From positions 1-64,000 of the forward strand of contig NZ_KB894816.1 of the NCBI RefSeq assembly GCF_000374645.1: DNA of 64,000 nucleotides, written 5' to 3'. Origin of the DNA: Arhodomonas aquaeolei DSM 8974 (GTDB lineage Bacteria > Pseudomonadota > Gammaproteobacteria > Nitrococcales > Nitrococcaceae). The notes beneath the pieces are model-generated. The model saw nothing but the letters and a program-made list of their open reading frames with translations. It was not told the DNA's origin and made no database searches. Shown here piece by piece: positions 1 through 9,076 of this stretch (the stretch's first letter is position 1; each line of letters begins with the position of its first letter). The translations under genes and the position numbers were made by a program.

Positions 1-276
1 CCCAGGCCCTACGAGTCAGGCACCAGCGTGCGTGCCCCGCGCCGGATCTCCAAATGCGGCGACGCCGCCCTGCGCAAGGCGCTGTACTTCCCCACCCTGT
101 GCGCGATGAAACACAACCCCGTGATCCGCGCCTATGTCGAGCGGCTCAAACAGCGTGGCGTAAGAGGCAAGTCCCTCGTGTGCGCCGCCGCCAGAAAGCT
201 CCTCCACCTCATCCACGGCGTGCTCAAGTCCGGCAAATCCTTCGATCCCAACATCCCCTTGCAAGCACAGGGGTAA
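1..276 (+). pseudogene. IS110-family transposase, C-terminal fragment
   Basis: The reading frame is open from the window edge and shows about 91 residues. It carries the C-terminal Transposase_20 signature of IS110-family enzymes: RISKCGDAALRKALY followed by a conserved RKLLHLIHGVL helix. The N-terminal DEDD catalytic domain would lie left of the window, so I cannot tell whether the element is whole or a remnant. No copy of its end or a target duplication is recognisable downstream. Confidence 0.75.
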
Positions 277-298
277 GACGGTATCTACGGGAACTCGC

Positions 299-381
299 GT
301 AGGTCGTGCGCCGCAGGCGTGCGACATTCCGGCGCGGTCATTGAAGATGTCGCACACGGCACGCGGCCGTGCACGACCTAC
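299..381. repeat. REP-like imperfect palindrome
   Basis: The outer arms GTAGGTCGTGC (299-309) and GCACGACCTAC (371-381) are exact complements. Inner arms GTGCGACAT and ATGTCGCAC also pair, with unpaired bulges between them. A related unit begins at 575: GTGCGCCTCAGGCGTGCGA there against GTGCGCCGCAGGCGTGCGA at 306. Two diverged copies within 300 bp suggest a dispersed extragenic palindrome. Confidence 0.55.
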
Positions 382-574
382 CGGTCTGTCTGGAGCGGCC
401 AACCCGCGCGGCCTGTCACCGCCCGGGATTCCTGCCGTAGATCGGTTGCTCGAAGGCAACCGACAATCACCGGAAGAGGGGCGAGCAGAGGGCGTGGCCC
501 CCCGGCGGATACGCCGTGGCGTGTCGGGCCCCGCCATGTGGGTATCGCTGAACCGCGGTGAACCCGGGTGGTCC

Positions 575-606
575 GTGCGCCTCAGGCGTGCGATGTTCCG
601 CGCGAA
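575..606. repeat. Second, diverged copy of the REP-like unit
   Basis: About 32 bp closely match the left half of the palindrome at 299-381, starting from its GTGCGCC core. The right half is not present, so this copy is partial. Confidence 0.4.
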
Positions 607-710
607 TGCCGGTGCAATCACTGCCATGAACAGGCCTATGGCCGTCGGGAGGCGGGACGGCGCCGGCTTGCCGGTCACCGTCGGCAACCCTTTCCCGGCA
701 AAATGCGATA

Positions 711-747
711 AACCAAAAAAAATGACCGGACCCGATTGGGTCCGGTC
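711..747 (-). terminator. Rho-independent terminator of the small gene at 793-1029
   Basis: A perfect 10-bp stem (724-733 with 738-747) and a GATT loop are followed on the minus strand by a run of eight T. It lies about 45 bp after the stop codon of the minus-strand gene. Confidence 0.85.
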
Positions 748-792
748 AAAGGGCCTCGCCGAAGGCGACGCCCGTCCCCGTGGTCGTTGCCG

Positions 793-1029
793 TTATGCGC
801 GCCGCCTCATGGCCTCTTCGAGGGGCGGCGCCGCCCGGAACAGAAATGCAATGCTCGTGCCATGGTGTCGGAGTTCGTCGTCCGCGTGCTCATCGATCAC
901 ACAGGAGTGCTCATCGAAGCCCAGCGGACGGCAGCGCCCCAGCGCCTCGTCACGGCTGTCCGCACGGACCTTGACCATCTGCGGGGCGTGCTCGTTGCGC
1001 GAGCTGCTGACGAGATACCAGTGGGCCAT
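793..1029 (-). CDS. Small conserved-looking protein of unknown function
   Basis: The product is 78 aa, beginning MAHWYLVSSSRN and rich in charged residues, with no signal peptide or membrane segment. I do not recognise a family. The gene looks real. An almost ideal Shine-Dalgarno (AAAGGAGG) lies about 9 nt before the ATG, and a strong terminator follows. Longer upstream starts in the frame have no such site. The pattern of alternating hydrophobic residues at the start, then a region with DEHS and DEHADDEL, suggests a compact alpha/beta fold, but this is a guess. It is monocistronic and well separated from its neighbours. Confidence 0.7.
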   Translation of the reverse strand: MAHWYLVSSSRNEHAPQMVKVRADSRDEALGRCRPLGFDEHSCVIDEHADDELRHHGTSIAFLFRAAPPLEEAMRRRA

Positions 1030-1400
1030 GATTCCGGCCTCCTTTCGTCCGTTTCGACACGGCCCTAACCATAACCCACTTTGTTGCGTCGCAGCATACA
1101 AGGTGCTGTGATTGCAAGTCACTGAATGTTCTAAACACGTGCAAGACCGCGGTGCAATCGCACCAAAAGACGACACGGCATGGGCCGCCCTGCCCCCGCT
1201 TTTTCGGCCAGGGAAGGAGGGAACACCGCAGCAGCGACACCGGCAGTCACGGGACGGGGCCAGCCTACGGCCGGTGTCCGTACCCGTGAATAACCTTCTC
1301 AGGGGGGATCGTGTTTCAGCGGCCGGAGAGATTCGGCGCAGGGCGTGTTCGTACTGGCTGGCCCACACCGAGGCAAGGCCCCGGGAACCAACGGGTATGG
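1030..1400. other. Intergenic region, promoter side of the small gene
   Basis: About 370 bp without a supported gene. It should contain the promoter of the minus-strand gene at 793-1029, but no clear -35/-10 pair with normal spacing is seen. A 5-bp hairpin (GGTGC/GCACC) occurs near 1154. No riboswitch family could be matched by eye. Confidence 0.4.
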
Positions 1401-2471
1401 CTACCCGCTGCCCGGGAAGACAGGATCGGGGCCCGGGCGGGCGAAGAGGAAGCCCTGTAGATAGTCCACACCGTGCTCTACGAGCCAGTCCCGCTCGCCG
1501 GGCGTCTCGATGCCCTCGGCGATCACCTCGATGCCAAGCCCGGCGGCGATGTCGATAAGACCGCGGAGGATGGCCTGACGGCTCGGGTCCCCGTCGACCC
1601 CCTGGACCAGCTCCATGTCGAGCTTCACGAAGTCCGGGTGCAGTCGCTGGAGGAGGTTGAGTGAGCTGTAGCCCGCGCCAAGGTCGTCCAGGGCGACCCG
1701 GAAGCCCGCGTCACGGTAGACCTCGAGGATACTCAGCAGTCGCTGCGAGTCCTCGACGTGGTCGCTCTCCACCACTTCGAAAACGAACGTCTCCGGCGCA
1801 CGCTCGATACGCCGGGTCGCCTCGATGGTGCTCCGCAGGCAGTAGGCCGGGTCATAGATGGCGGTCGGATTGAAGTTGATGAACAGCGGCGTATCCCGGG
1901 ACAGCCGGGCGGAGGCCTCGACCGCCGCCAGCCGGGCCGCCCGGTCCAGCTGGAACATCAGCTGGGCGGTACGCGCCGTGCCGAACATCCGTCCCGGGGA
2001 GATGGTCTCACCGTCGGCGCCCCGCCCGCGCGCGAGCGCCTCGAAGGCGAATACCGACAGTCCGGCACCGTGGTTGCGCATGATGGGCTGGAAATGGCTC
2101 GCCAGCCGGCCGTCGTCGATGAGATCGAGCAGCCAGCTTCCAGCGGCAAGCGCGCACAGGACCTGCAGTGAACGTGCCCGGGCGAGTCCGGCGGCATCAA
2201 GGGTCTCGCCCCGGCCCTGGAACACCGCAAGGCAATCCCGCTGCTCCGCCGCGGACAGCGCCTGCTGGAAGCCATCGAGTAGCCCGGCGAGGCCGTCCGC
2301 GGGTACCTGGAAGGCGACCACGTCGCGCTCGCGGCGGGCCCCCTCGACACCGTGCTCCCGCGCCGCACCCTCCAGCTTGCCCCGGGTATGGGGCATGGGC
2401 ACGGCGACGAAAAGCTCGCCGTCGCCCGCCGGCAGCGGCGCCGGGACGCCATCACAGAAACTGCAGCTCAT
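1401..2471 (-). CDS. EAL-domain protein, probable cyclic-di-GMP phosphodiesterase
   Basis: The product is 356 aa. The C-terminal two thirds is an EAL domain: EAL at residues 144-146, INFNP near 199, EVVES near 232-236, the metal pair in DDLGAGYSS (262-263), KLD at 283, AEGIET with Glu319, and QGF at 339. All the metal-binding and catalytic positions I can place are kept. The loop reads DDLGAG rather than the usual DDFGTG. The first 110 residues, starting MSCSFCDG, match no sensory domain I know and could be a ligand or partner site. No membrane segment is seen. It lies alone downstream of etfBA behind hairpins, so it is probably transcribed separately. Confidence 0.8.
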   Translation of the reverse strand: MSCSFCDGVPAPLPAGDGELFVAVPMPHTRGKLEGAAREHGVEGARRERDVVAFQVPADGLAGLLDGFQQALSAAEQRDCLAVFQGRGETLDAAGLARARSLQVLCALAAGSWLLDLIDDGRLASHFQPIMRNHGAGLSVFAFEALARGRGADGETISPGRMFGTARTAQLMFQLDRAARLAAVEASARLSRDTPLFINFNPTAIYDPAYCLRSTIEATRRIERAPETFVFEVVESDHVEDSQRLLSILEVYRDAGFRVALDDLGAGYSSLNLLQRLHPDFVKLDMELVQGVDGDPSRQAILRGLIDIAAGLGIEVIAEGIETPGERDWLVEHGVDYLQGFLFARPGPDPVFPGSG

Positions 2472-2520
2472 GATGATCGATCAAATCCGCATCGGGCCGG
2501 CCACCCGGCCGCACAACCCG

Positions 2521-2603
2521 AAAAGACGATAACGGGCACGGCCCGTTACTCCCGGTGCCTTTATGCCGGCCACCGGCGGGTACGTCAACCGCATACCCGC
2601 CGG
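2521..2603 (-). terminator. Two hairpins after etfA, likely terminator
   Basis: On the minus strand after the etfA stop come a 10-bp stem (2573-2582 with 2594-2603) and then a 7-bp stem AACGGGC/GCCCGTT (2531-2547). The second is followed by ATCGTCTTTT. This probably ends the etfBA transcript before the EAL gene. Confidence 0.5.
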
Positions 2604-2617
2604 CGGCCGCGGCGGGG

Positions 2618-3562
2618 TCAGCCGGTCTTGTCCAGCTCCGACTCCAGCTCCGGCAGCGCCTCGAAGAGGTCGGCGACGAGGCCATAGTCGGCGATCTCGA
2701 AGATCGGCGCCTCCTCGTCCTTGTTGATCGCCACCACCACCTTCGAGTCCTTCATGCCGGCGAGGTGCTGGATCGCCCCGCTGATGCCCACCGCGATATA
2801 GAGCTTGGGCGCGACAATCTTGCCGGTCTGACCGACCTGGTAGTCGTTGGGCACGAAACCGGCGTCCACCGCCGCCCGCGAGGCACCGACGGCGGCGCCG
2901 AGGCGGTCCGCGATGCGTTCGATGAGCTGGAAGTTCTCGCCGGAACCCAGCCCCCGTCCGCCGGAGACAACGATCTCGGCGGCGGTGAGCTCGGGGCGGT
3001 CGGAGCTGGTAAGCGACTCGTCGACGAATTCCGCGATGTCGGCGTGGGGCATCGCCTCGAGGGACTCCACCGCGGCACTGCCGCCTTCGGTGGCCGCCGG
3101 GTCGAAGCCGGTGGCTCGCACGCTCACCACCTTGATCGCGTCCTGGCTCTGTACGGTGGCAATGGCGTTACCGGCGTAGATGGGACGGCGGAAGGTATCC
3201 GCCGACTCGACGCCGACGATGTCCGAGACCATGGCCACGTCCAGCCCGGCGGCCACCCGCGGCAGGAAATTCTTGCCGAAGGTGCTTGCGGGGGCGAGCA
3301 CGTGGGAGTACCCCCGGGCCAGCTCGGTGACCAGCGCGGCCATGTCCTCCGCGGTGGGGTGCTCGTAGTGCGGCGCCTCGCTGTGCAGCACCCGCGCGAC
3401 GCCGGGCAGCGCGGCGGCCGCGTCGGCGACGCTGCGGCAGTCGTGGCCGGCGACGAGCACGTCCACGTCGCCACCGATCTCGGCGGCGGCGGTGACGGTG
3501 GAGAGGGTGCCCTGCCCGAGGGCGGCGTTGTCGTGTTCGGCGATGATCAGCACGTTGGCCAT
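2618..3562 (-). CDS. etfA: Electron transfer flavoprotein, alpha subunit
   Basis: The product is 314 aa, usual for bacterial ETF-alpha/FixB. It forms a heterodimer with EtfB and carries electrons from acyl-CoA dehydrogenases to ETF:ubiquinone oxidoreductase. The C-terminal FAD domain is clear: [19 protein letters not shown], then HLAGMKDSK, and [18 protein letters not shown]. The gene starts 2 bp after etfB ends. In this window its natural donors are the acyl-CoA dehydrogenase at 15685-16845 and related enzymes of branched-chain degradation. Confidence 0.96.
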   Translation of the reverse strand: MANVLIIAEHDNAALGQGTLSTVTAAAEIGGDVDVLVAGHDCRSVADAAAALPGVARVLHSEAPHYEHPTAEDMAALVTELARGYSHVLAPASTFGKNFLPRVAAGLDVAMVSDIVGVESADTFRRPIYAGNAIATVQSQDAIKVVSVRATGFDPAATEGGSAAVESLEAMPHADIAEFVDESLTSSDRPELTAAEIVVSGGRGLGSGENFQLIERIADRLGAAVGASRAAVDAGFVPNDYQVGQTGKIVAPKLYIAVGISGAIQHLAGMKDSKVVVAINKDEEAPIFEIADYGLVADLFEALPELESELDKTG

Positions 3563-3564
3563 GG

Positions 3565-4314
3565 TCAGATCACCTTCGCTTCATTGCGGAGTTTCTCCAC
3601 CAGCTCGGCGACGCTGGCGACCTTGACGCCGCCCTGGCGCTTGGGCGGCTCGGCGACGTTGAGCGTGGTCAGCCGCGGGGCGAGATCCACGCCCAGCTCG
3701 CCGGCATCGATGACGTCGAGCTGCTTCTTTTTGGCCTTCATGATGTTGGGCAGCTTCACGTACCGCGGCTCGTTCAGGCGCAGGTCCGTGCTCACCACCG
3801 CCGGGAGCTTCAGGCGCACGGTCTGCGTGCCGCCGTCCACCTCGCGGCTCACGGTCACGGCGTCGTCGCCGAGCTCCACGCCGCAGGCGAAGGTGCCCTG
3901 CCCCCAGCCGAGCAGCGCGGCGAGCATCTGCGCGGTCTGGTTGGCATCGTCGTCGATGGCCTGCTTGCCCGCGATCACCAGGCCGGGCTGCTCGCGCTCG
4001 ACCAGCGCCGCCAGCGCCTTGGCCACGGCCAGCGGCTGCAGCGCTTCATCGGTGGCGACCAGGATGGCGCGGTCGGCGCCCATCGCGAGCGCCGTGCGCA
4101 GGGTCTCCTGACTGCTCTGCTCGCCCAGAGAGACGGCGACGATCTCCTCGACCCTGCCGGCCTCCTTGAGCCGCACCGCCTCCTCGACGGCGATCTCGTC
4201 GAAGGGGTTCATGGAATGCTTGACATTGGCGGTCTCCACCCCGGAGCCGTCTGCCTTGACGCGGACCTTGACGTTGTAGTCCACCACCCGTTTGACCGGG
4301 ACCAGTACCTTCAT
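3565..4314 (-). CDS. etfB: Electron transfer flavoprotein, beta subunit
   Basis: The product is 249 aa, the normal size for EtfB. Family motifs include the start [39 protein letters not shown], and [25 protein letters not shown]. The usual recognition loop for dehydrogenases, containing the conserved [20 protein letters not shown]-type segment, is present near residues 178-198. GGGAG lies a few bases before the ATG. It is the first gene of etfBA; a 214-bp gap from the ligase gene upstream probably carries its promoter. Confidence 0.96.
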   Translation of the reverse strand: MKVLVPVKRVVDYNVKVRVKADGSGVETANVKHSMNPFDEIAVEEAVRLKEAGRVEEIVAVSLGEQSSQETLRTALAMGADRAILVATDEALQPLAVAKALAALVEREQPGLVIAGKQAIDDDANQTAQMLAALLGWGQGTFACGVELGDDAVTVSREVDGGTQTVRLKLPAVVSTDLRLNEPRYVKLPNIMKAKKKQLDVIDAGELGVDLAPRLTTLNVAEPPKRQGGVKVASVAELVEKLRNEAKVI

Positions 4315-4528
4315 GATCGCTCCCGTCCCAATGGTTTTTCCGCTTGCTTCGCCGGCGTGGCATCCACCGGCCTCTCGTCCTCGGGGGTAAGAATAACCCC
4401 TTATGGCACCCGCCTACCGAGAGCGGATTCCTCTGGCTATAAGCAGTGCCGGTTCTACCCCCCTGCTTACACCCGCCGGGGGTGCGGACACCTGCCCGGG
4501 AACGACACCGCGTGTGGCGCGCACGCCA

Positions 4529-5770
4529 TCAGGCGTAATCGCGCTGGTCGTCGATGACCTTGCCATCATTCGCCAACTCGCCCGGTGCGACCAGTGCCAC
4601 CTCGCCACGCAGTTTACACAACTCGCGGATGCTCTCGCCCACGGCGCCGGCCAGCGCCGTGTCCTCGGGCTGAGCCGTCTCGCAGTAGAGGGTCATCACG
4701 TCGCGGTGGTCCTCGCGGGTGACGACCAGGCGGGTGCGCCCGAGCGCCGGGTGACGGCGGGCGACGGCATCCACCTGGGAGGGGTGCACGAACATCCCGC
4801 GCACCTTCGCGGTCTGGTCGGCGCGACCCATCCAGCCGCGGATCCGGCGGTTAGTACGTCCGGTGGGGCACGCCCCGGGCATCACCGCGGAGAGGTCGCC
4901 GGTGGCGAAGCGGATCAGCGGATAGTCGGGATTGAGGGTGGTCACCACCACCTCCCCGACCTCGCCCTCCTGCACCGGTTCGCCGGTGCCGGGACGCACG
5001 ATCTCGACGATCACGTCCTCATCGACCACCAGCCCCTCCCGCGCGGCGGTCTCGTAGGCGATGAGCCCGAGGTCCGCAGTGCCGTAGCACTGGTGCACCT
5101 CGATGCCCCGCTCGCGGAAGCGCTCCACCAGCGACGGCGGCAGCGGCTCGGCGGTCACCAGGCCGTGGCTGAGCGAATCCACCCGTTCGCCGAGCTCGTC
5201 CGCCTTCTCCAGCAGGATGTTCAGGAACGACGGCGTGCCGGTGTAGTAACGCGGACGCAGCTGGGCCATGGCCCGGACCTGCAGCTCTGTCTGCCCCGTG
5301 CCCGCCGGGAAGACGGGGCAGCCGAGCGCGGCGGCGGCGCTGTCGAACATCGAGCCCGCGGGCGTGAAGTGATAGGCAAAGGTGTTGTGTACCAGCCCGC
5401 CACCGCGGCGGAAGCCGGCGGCCGTCATCGCCCGGCCGAAGCGCCAGAAGTCCTCGCGCCGGGTCTGGGGCTCGTAGATCGGGCCCGGCGACTGGAAGAC
5501 CCGCAGTGTGGCCTCGTGGCCGACCGCCGTAAGGCCGCCGAACGGGGGCTCGGCCTGCTGGCGCTCGATGAGCTCGGACTTGCGCAGCACCGGCAGCCGG
5601 GCCAGCGCCGCCGCGTCGGTGATGTCGCCGGCGTCGATGCCGGCCAGGCTCTCGGTGTAGTGCGCGGCATTCGCCTGGGCATTGCGGATCTGGGCCGGCA
5701 GGGCCTCGGCGATGGCCGCCGCCCGCGCCCCGGCGGTACGCGTCTCGCGCTCGTCGTAGTGCTCGCTCAT
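4529..5770 (-). CDS. PaaK-like acyl/aryl-CoA ligase family protein with degenerate P-loop
   Basis: The product is 413 aa, close to phenylacetate-CoA ligases (about 430). Family landmarks are CYGTADLG, a RFATGDLS version of the RxRTGD motif, and a C-terminal MFVHPSQV region. The nucleotide-binding loop, normally SSGTTGKPT, reads QSPGPIYEP near residues 93-101, so ATP use is uncertain. It is the last gene of an operon with a Liv-type importer and another ligase, 13 bp after livF. The start at GGGAGGCGCG-ATG is preferred over longer in-frame starts inside livF. Substrate is unknown; a carboxylic acid taken up by the importer is the obvious hypothesis. Confidence 0.8.
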   Translation of the reverse strand: MSEHYDERETRTAGARAAAIAEALPAQIRNAQANAAHYTESLAGIDAGDITDAAALARLPVLRKSELIERQQAEPPFGGLTAVGHEATLRVFQSPGPIYEPQTRREDFWRFGRAMTAAGFRRGGGLVHNTFAYHFTPAGSMFDSAAAALGCPVFPAGTGQTELQVRAMAQLRPRYYTGTPSFLNILLEKADELGERVDSLSHGLVTAEPLPPSLVERFRERGIEVHQCYGTADLGLIAYETAAREGLVVDEDVIVEIVRPGTGEPVQEGEVGEVVVTTLNPDYPLIRFATGDLSAVMPGACPTGRTNRRIRGWMGRADQTAKVRGMFVHPSQVDAVARRHPALGRTRLVVTREDHRDVMTLYCETAQPEDTALAGAVGESIRELCKLRGEVALVAPGELANDGKVIDDQRDYA

Positions 5771-5783
5771 CGCGCCTCCCGGT

Positions 5784-6605
5784 TCACAGCCAGCGCTTGC
5801 GGCGCTTGTAGCTCTTGAGGTTCTTGAACGACCGCCGCTCCTCGCCGCCACCGAGGTAGGACTCCTTGACGTCCTCGTTGTTCATCAGCGCCTCGCGGCT
5901 ACCATCGAGCACGATCTTGCCGTTCTCCATGATGTAGCCGTAGTCGCACATGCGCAGCGCGAAGTTGGCGTTCTGCTCGACCAGCAGCATGGTCAGGCCC
6001 TGTTCGCGGTTGATACGCCCGATGATGGCGAACACCTCCTTGACCAGCAGCGGCGACAGCCCCATTGAGGGCTCGTCGAGCAGCAGCATCTTCGGCCTCG
6101 CCATGAGGGCACGGCCGATGGCGAGCATCTGCTGCTCACCGCCGGAGAGATAGCCGGCCAGTCCGCCGGAGCGCTCGCGCAGGCGCGGGAAGTACTCGAA
6201 GACCATCTCCATGTCGGCGCGGATGCCCTCCTTGTCCCGGCGCGTGAACGCGCCCAGACGGAGATTCTCGACCACGGTCATGTCCTCGACGATGCGCCGG
6301 CCTTCCATCACCTGGAAGATGCCCCGGCGCACGATCTCCTCGGGCGGACGGTTGCTGATGGTCTCGCCCTCGAACTCCACGCTGCCGCGGGTGACCTCGC
6401 CGTCCTCGGTCCGCAGCAGCCCGGAGATGGCCTTGAGGGTGGTGGACTTGCCCGCCCCGTTCGCCCCGAGCAGCGCCACGATCTGCCCCTTGGGGACCTC
6501 CAGCGAGACCCCGCGCAGGACCAGGATGACGTCGTCGTAGACGACCTCGACGTTGTTCACCGCCAGCACCGGTGCCGCAGTGGCCGCCCCCGCCGGTTGT
6601 GACAT
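5784..6605 (-). CDS. livF: Liv-type ABC transporter ATP-binding protein (LivF-like)
   Basis: The product is 273 aa with Walker A GANGAGKST, Q-loop, ABC signature YLSGGEQQM, Walker B MLLLDEPSMGLS, and the H-loop region. It resembles LivF but is about 35 residues longer. The extra length is partly a C-terminal basic tail (EERRSFKNLKSYKRRKRWL), which is common for this operon type rather than for amino acid transporters proper. The Shine-Dalgarno GAGGGGGAAG precedes the ATG. It supplies one of two ATPases with the livG product. Confidence 0.9.
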   Translation of the reverse strand: MSQPAGAATAAPVLAVNNVEVVYDDVILVLRGVSLEVPKGQIVALLGANGAGKSTTLKAISGLLRTEDGEVTRGSVEFEGETISNRPPEEIVRRGIFQVMEGRRIVEDMTVVENLRLGAFTRRDKEGIRADMEMVFEYFPRLRERSGGLAGYLSGGEQQMLAIGRALMARPKMLLLDEPSMGLSPLLVKEVFAIIGRINREQGLTMLLVEQNANFALRMCDYGYIMENGKIVLDGSREALMNNEDVKESYLGGGEERRSFKNLKSYKRRKRWL

Positions 6606-6632
6606 GACGCTTCCCCCTCGCTGTTGATGGGT

Positions 6633-6658
6633 GCCGCCGGGGCGAACGCCCCGGCGGC
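6633..6658 (-). promoter_or_regulatory. Intercistronic hairpin after the livK-like gene
   Basis: A perfect 11-bp GC stem (6633-6643 with 6648-6658) with a GAAC loop lies between the livK-like stop and livF. There is no T tract, so it is better read as an mRNA stabiliser or partial attenuator than a terminator. Confidence 0.55.
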
Positions 6659-6666
6659 GGTGCGGC

Positions 6667-7905
6667 TTACCAGCCGAGCCAGTCCTCGCGGCGCGGCAGA
6701 TCGACGGTGGTGAGCTTCTCCAGCGAGAAGTCGCCGTCACCCTTCCAGTGGTTCTGGTAGACCATGACCTGGGTGGTGCCGCGATGGTTCTCCGGGGTCC
6801 AGGTGTGGGGCAGGCACACGCCCTCCATCCCCTCGGGAACGTGGTCGCTCATGCTCTCCAGCGCCGCCTTCACGTTCGGCCCGGTGATCTCGCCGTCCTC
6901 GGCGGCCATCTCCATGGCGTCGCGCATGAAGTACACCGAGCACACGCCGCGCATGTAGTGCAGGGCGCGCTCGCCGCCGCCGGACATCTCCGAGATCGCC
7001 TCGATCGTCTTCATGCCCGGGACATCGGCACCCCACTGGGCGGCGCCCACCGGGAAGACGATGCCGTCACCAGCCTTGCCCGCGGCGGGCGCGGCCAGCT
7101 CGTCGAAGCCCCAGACGTTGGAGACGAACTGCACGTCGGTACCCACGGTGTCGCAGGCCTTGAGCAGCGAGATGTTGGAGCCGGAGGTGTTGGCCAGGTA
7201 GGCGTAATCCGCCCCGGACTCCTTCAGCGACAGGCACTGCGCCTTGAAGTCACCGGGCGAGAGCGAGTAGACGATCGGATTGAGCACCTCGAAGCCCTGG
7301 TTCTTGGCATACTCGGTGCAGGCCGCCTTGGGGGCGTTCGGGTACGGGTGATTGTCCCCCATATGCACCCACTTGGGCTTGCCCTCGCCCCCCTTGCTCT
7401 CCCAGTCGTCCTTCGCCCAGGACACCATGGCGCGGCAGCCGTCGGTGTAGGACGGGCCGTAGAAGAAGTTGTACGGCGCCGCCGACTTGGTGTGCTCCGA
7501 CTTGCCGGTGGGGTCGGTGAGGTGGCCGGAGTAGGAGGCGGACATGTACACGATCTTGTCCCGGGCGACGAAGCGCACCAGCGCCTCGGTGTCCGCGGTG
7601 CCCCAGCCCTGGATCACCGGCGGATCGTAGGAGCTGGTCCACTGCTTGTAGGCGGCGATAGCCCGTGGTGCCTCGTAGGAGTAGTCCACGGTGTGCCGCT
7701 CGAGGGTCCGCCCGTCGATACCCCCCTGCTCGTTGATGTAGGCCATGGCGTCCTCGATGCCCTGGCCGTAAACCTTGCCCACCGCCGAGGTCGGGCCGGT
7801 GTAGGCGGCGAGATGGCCGACGTGGATGGGCTCGGCGGCGGCGACGCCGCTCGCCAGCCCCACGGCCGCGGCCGCCGTGATCGCGAGGGTCATGCTGCGC
7901 ATCAT
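6667..7905 (-). CDS. ABC transporter substrate-binding protein, LivK-like (periplasmic)
   Basis: The product is 412 aa with a clear signal peptide (MMRSMTLAITAAAAVGLASGVAAA, cut after AAA) and a type I periplasmic-binding fold: HVGHLAAYTGPTSAVGKVYGQG and later DGRTLERHTVDYSYE. It is longer than classical LivK (about 370). The ligand is not predictable from sequence; the two CoA-ligase-like genes in the operon suggest a carboxylate such as an aromatic or branched acid as well as amino acids. A GAGGAGAG site lies before the two adjacent ATG codons. Strong hairpins flank the gene, which fits raised expression of the binding protein. Confidence 0.88.
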   Translation of the reverse strand: MMRSMTLAITAAAAVGLASGVAAAEPIHVGHLAAYTGPTSAVGKVYGQGIEDAMAYINEQGGIDGRTLERHTVDYSYEAPRAIAAYKQWTSSYDPPVIQGWGTADTEALVRFVARDKIVYMSASYSGHLTDPTGKSEHTKSAAPYNFFYGPSYTDGCRAMVSWAKDDWESKGGEGKPKWVHMGDNHPYPNAPKAACTEYAKNQGFEVLNPIVYSLSPGDFKAQCLSLKESGADYAYLANTSGSNISLLKACDTVGTDVQFVSNVWGFDELAAPAAGKAGDGIVFPVGAAQWGADVPGMKTIEAISEMSGGGERALHYMRGVCSVYFMRDAMEMAAEDGEITGPNVKAALESMSDHVPEGMEGVCLPHTWTPENHRGTTQVMVYQNHWKGDGDFSLEKLTTVDLPRREDWLGW

Positions 7906-7948
7906 GCTTCTCTCTCCTCCAGTGCCTTGTTGGCGCTTTTATGGCGGG

Positions 7949-7972
7949 GCCGGGGCCCCTTGTGGCCCCGGC
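7949..7972 (-). promoter_or_regulatory. Intercistronic hairpin before the livK-like gene
   Basis: A 9-bp GC stem (7949-7957 with 7964-7972) in the gap between livM and the livK-like gene, without a T tract. With the hairpins at 6633-6658 and 9077-9101 it forms a series in the three longer gaps of this operon. Confidence 0.5.
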
Positions 7973-7994
7973 GAGCCGCCGGGACCGCTTCCTG

Positions 7995-9059
7995 CTAGTA
8001 GGAAAACGGGTAGAGCTTCCAGTACGCCTTGATCAGCTTCCAGCGGTGCGCGAGCCCGTCCGGCTCGAAGATCAGGAACAGCACGATCGCCAGGCCCACA
8101 GCCATCTCCTTGAGATAGGCCAGCCCCTGGCTGAAGCCCGGGAAGAACTGGCTGACCACGCCGGCGGTGCCGTCCATGACCTCCGGCAGCAGCACCATGA
8201 AGGCGGTGCCCATCAGGGTGCCCATCACCGAGCCCAGCCCGCCGATGATGATCATCCCGAGGAACTGGATGGACAGCAGGATGGTGAAGCCCTCCGCGGA
8301 GACGAAGCCCAGATAGTGGGCGAACAGCGCCCCGCCGATGCCGGCGTAGAACGAGGACACGCCGAAGGCGAGGATCCGGTACTTGGTCAGGTTGATCCCC
8401 ATGATCTCGGCGGAGAGATAGTGATCGCGCACCGCCACGAAGGCGCGGCCGTCACGGCTGCGCAGCAGGTTCGCGCCCAGCAGGTACATCACCACCACGA
8501 ACGCCAGCACCAGGTAGAAATAGCTCTGATCCGTGCTGAAGGTATAGCCGAACAGCGACATCGGGTCGGCCAGCGCCCCCGACGAGCCGCCGGTGAACCA
8601 CGCCGCGCGGTTGAAAAAGTCCTCCAGGATGAACTGCGCGGCGAGCGTCGCGATGGCGAGGTACAGCCCCTTGATGCGCGCGGCGGGCACGCCGACGATC
8701 ATCCCCACCGCGGTGGTCATCACCCCCGCCAGCGGGATGCACAGGATCACCGGCAGTCCGGTGGTATTGTTCAGCCACGCCGAGGCGAAGGCACCGAAGC
8801 CGAAGAACGCGGCATGCCCCAGCGAGATCTGGCCGGAGAAGCCCACCAGGATGTTCAGCCCCAGCGCGGCGATGCCGTAGTAGCCGATCTGGATGAGCAG
8901 GTTGAGGTAATAGGCGTTCAGGAACAGCGGCGCCAGCACCAGGACCAGCACCCCGGCGATGGCGAAGTTCCGCGACATCGGGGTTGGGAAGATGGTGGTA
9001 TCCGCCCGGTAGCTGGTCCGGAACTCGCCGCAGCGCATGCTGTCCGCGCTCAAAGCCAT
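7995..9059 (-). CDS. livM: Liv-type ABC transporter permease (LivM-like)
   Basis: The product is 354 aa, a multispanning membrane protein of the BPD_transp_2 family. The characteristic segments NILVGFSGQISLGHAAFFG and, near the end, MIIIGGLGSVMGTLMGT are present. About 30 residues precede the first membrane helix. GAGGAGGAGAG lies just upstream of the ATG. It should pair with the livH product to form the channel. Confidence 0.93.
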   Translation of the reverse strand: MALSADSMRCGEFRTSYRADTTIFPTPMSRNFAIAGVLVLVLAPLFLNAYYLNLLIQIGYYGIAALGLNILVGFSGQISLGHAAFFGFGAFASAWLNNTTGLPVILCIPLAGVMTTAVGMIVGVPAARIKGLYLAIATLAAQFILEDFFNRAAWFTGGSSGALADPMSLFGYTFSTDQSYFYLVLAFVVVMYLLGANLLRSRDGRAFVAVRDHYLSAEIMGINLTKYRILAFGVSSFYAGIGGALFAHYLGFVSAEGFTILLSIQFLGMIIIGGLGSVMGTLMGTAFMVLLPEVMDGTAGVVSQFFPGFSQGLAYLKEMAVGLAIVLFLIFEPDGLAHRWKLIKAYWKLYPFSY

Positions 9060-9076
9060 GCCGACTCTCCTCCTCG

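Larger units (their letters stand above)
277..710. other. Non-coding stretch with palindromic repeats
   Basis: No convincing gene lies here; the open frames have no ribosome binding site or family signature. The stretch holds a REP-like palindrome (299-381), a diverged partial copy of its left half (from 575), and a small hairpin at 443-462 (CGGTTGC/GCAACCG). It probably is insertion-sequence flank or intergenic repeat DNA. Confidence 0.5.

Noticed and set aside
1140-1400. Possible riboswitch or structured RNA before the small gene
   Set aside because: Short complementary segments exist, but no known consensus could be matched on either strand.
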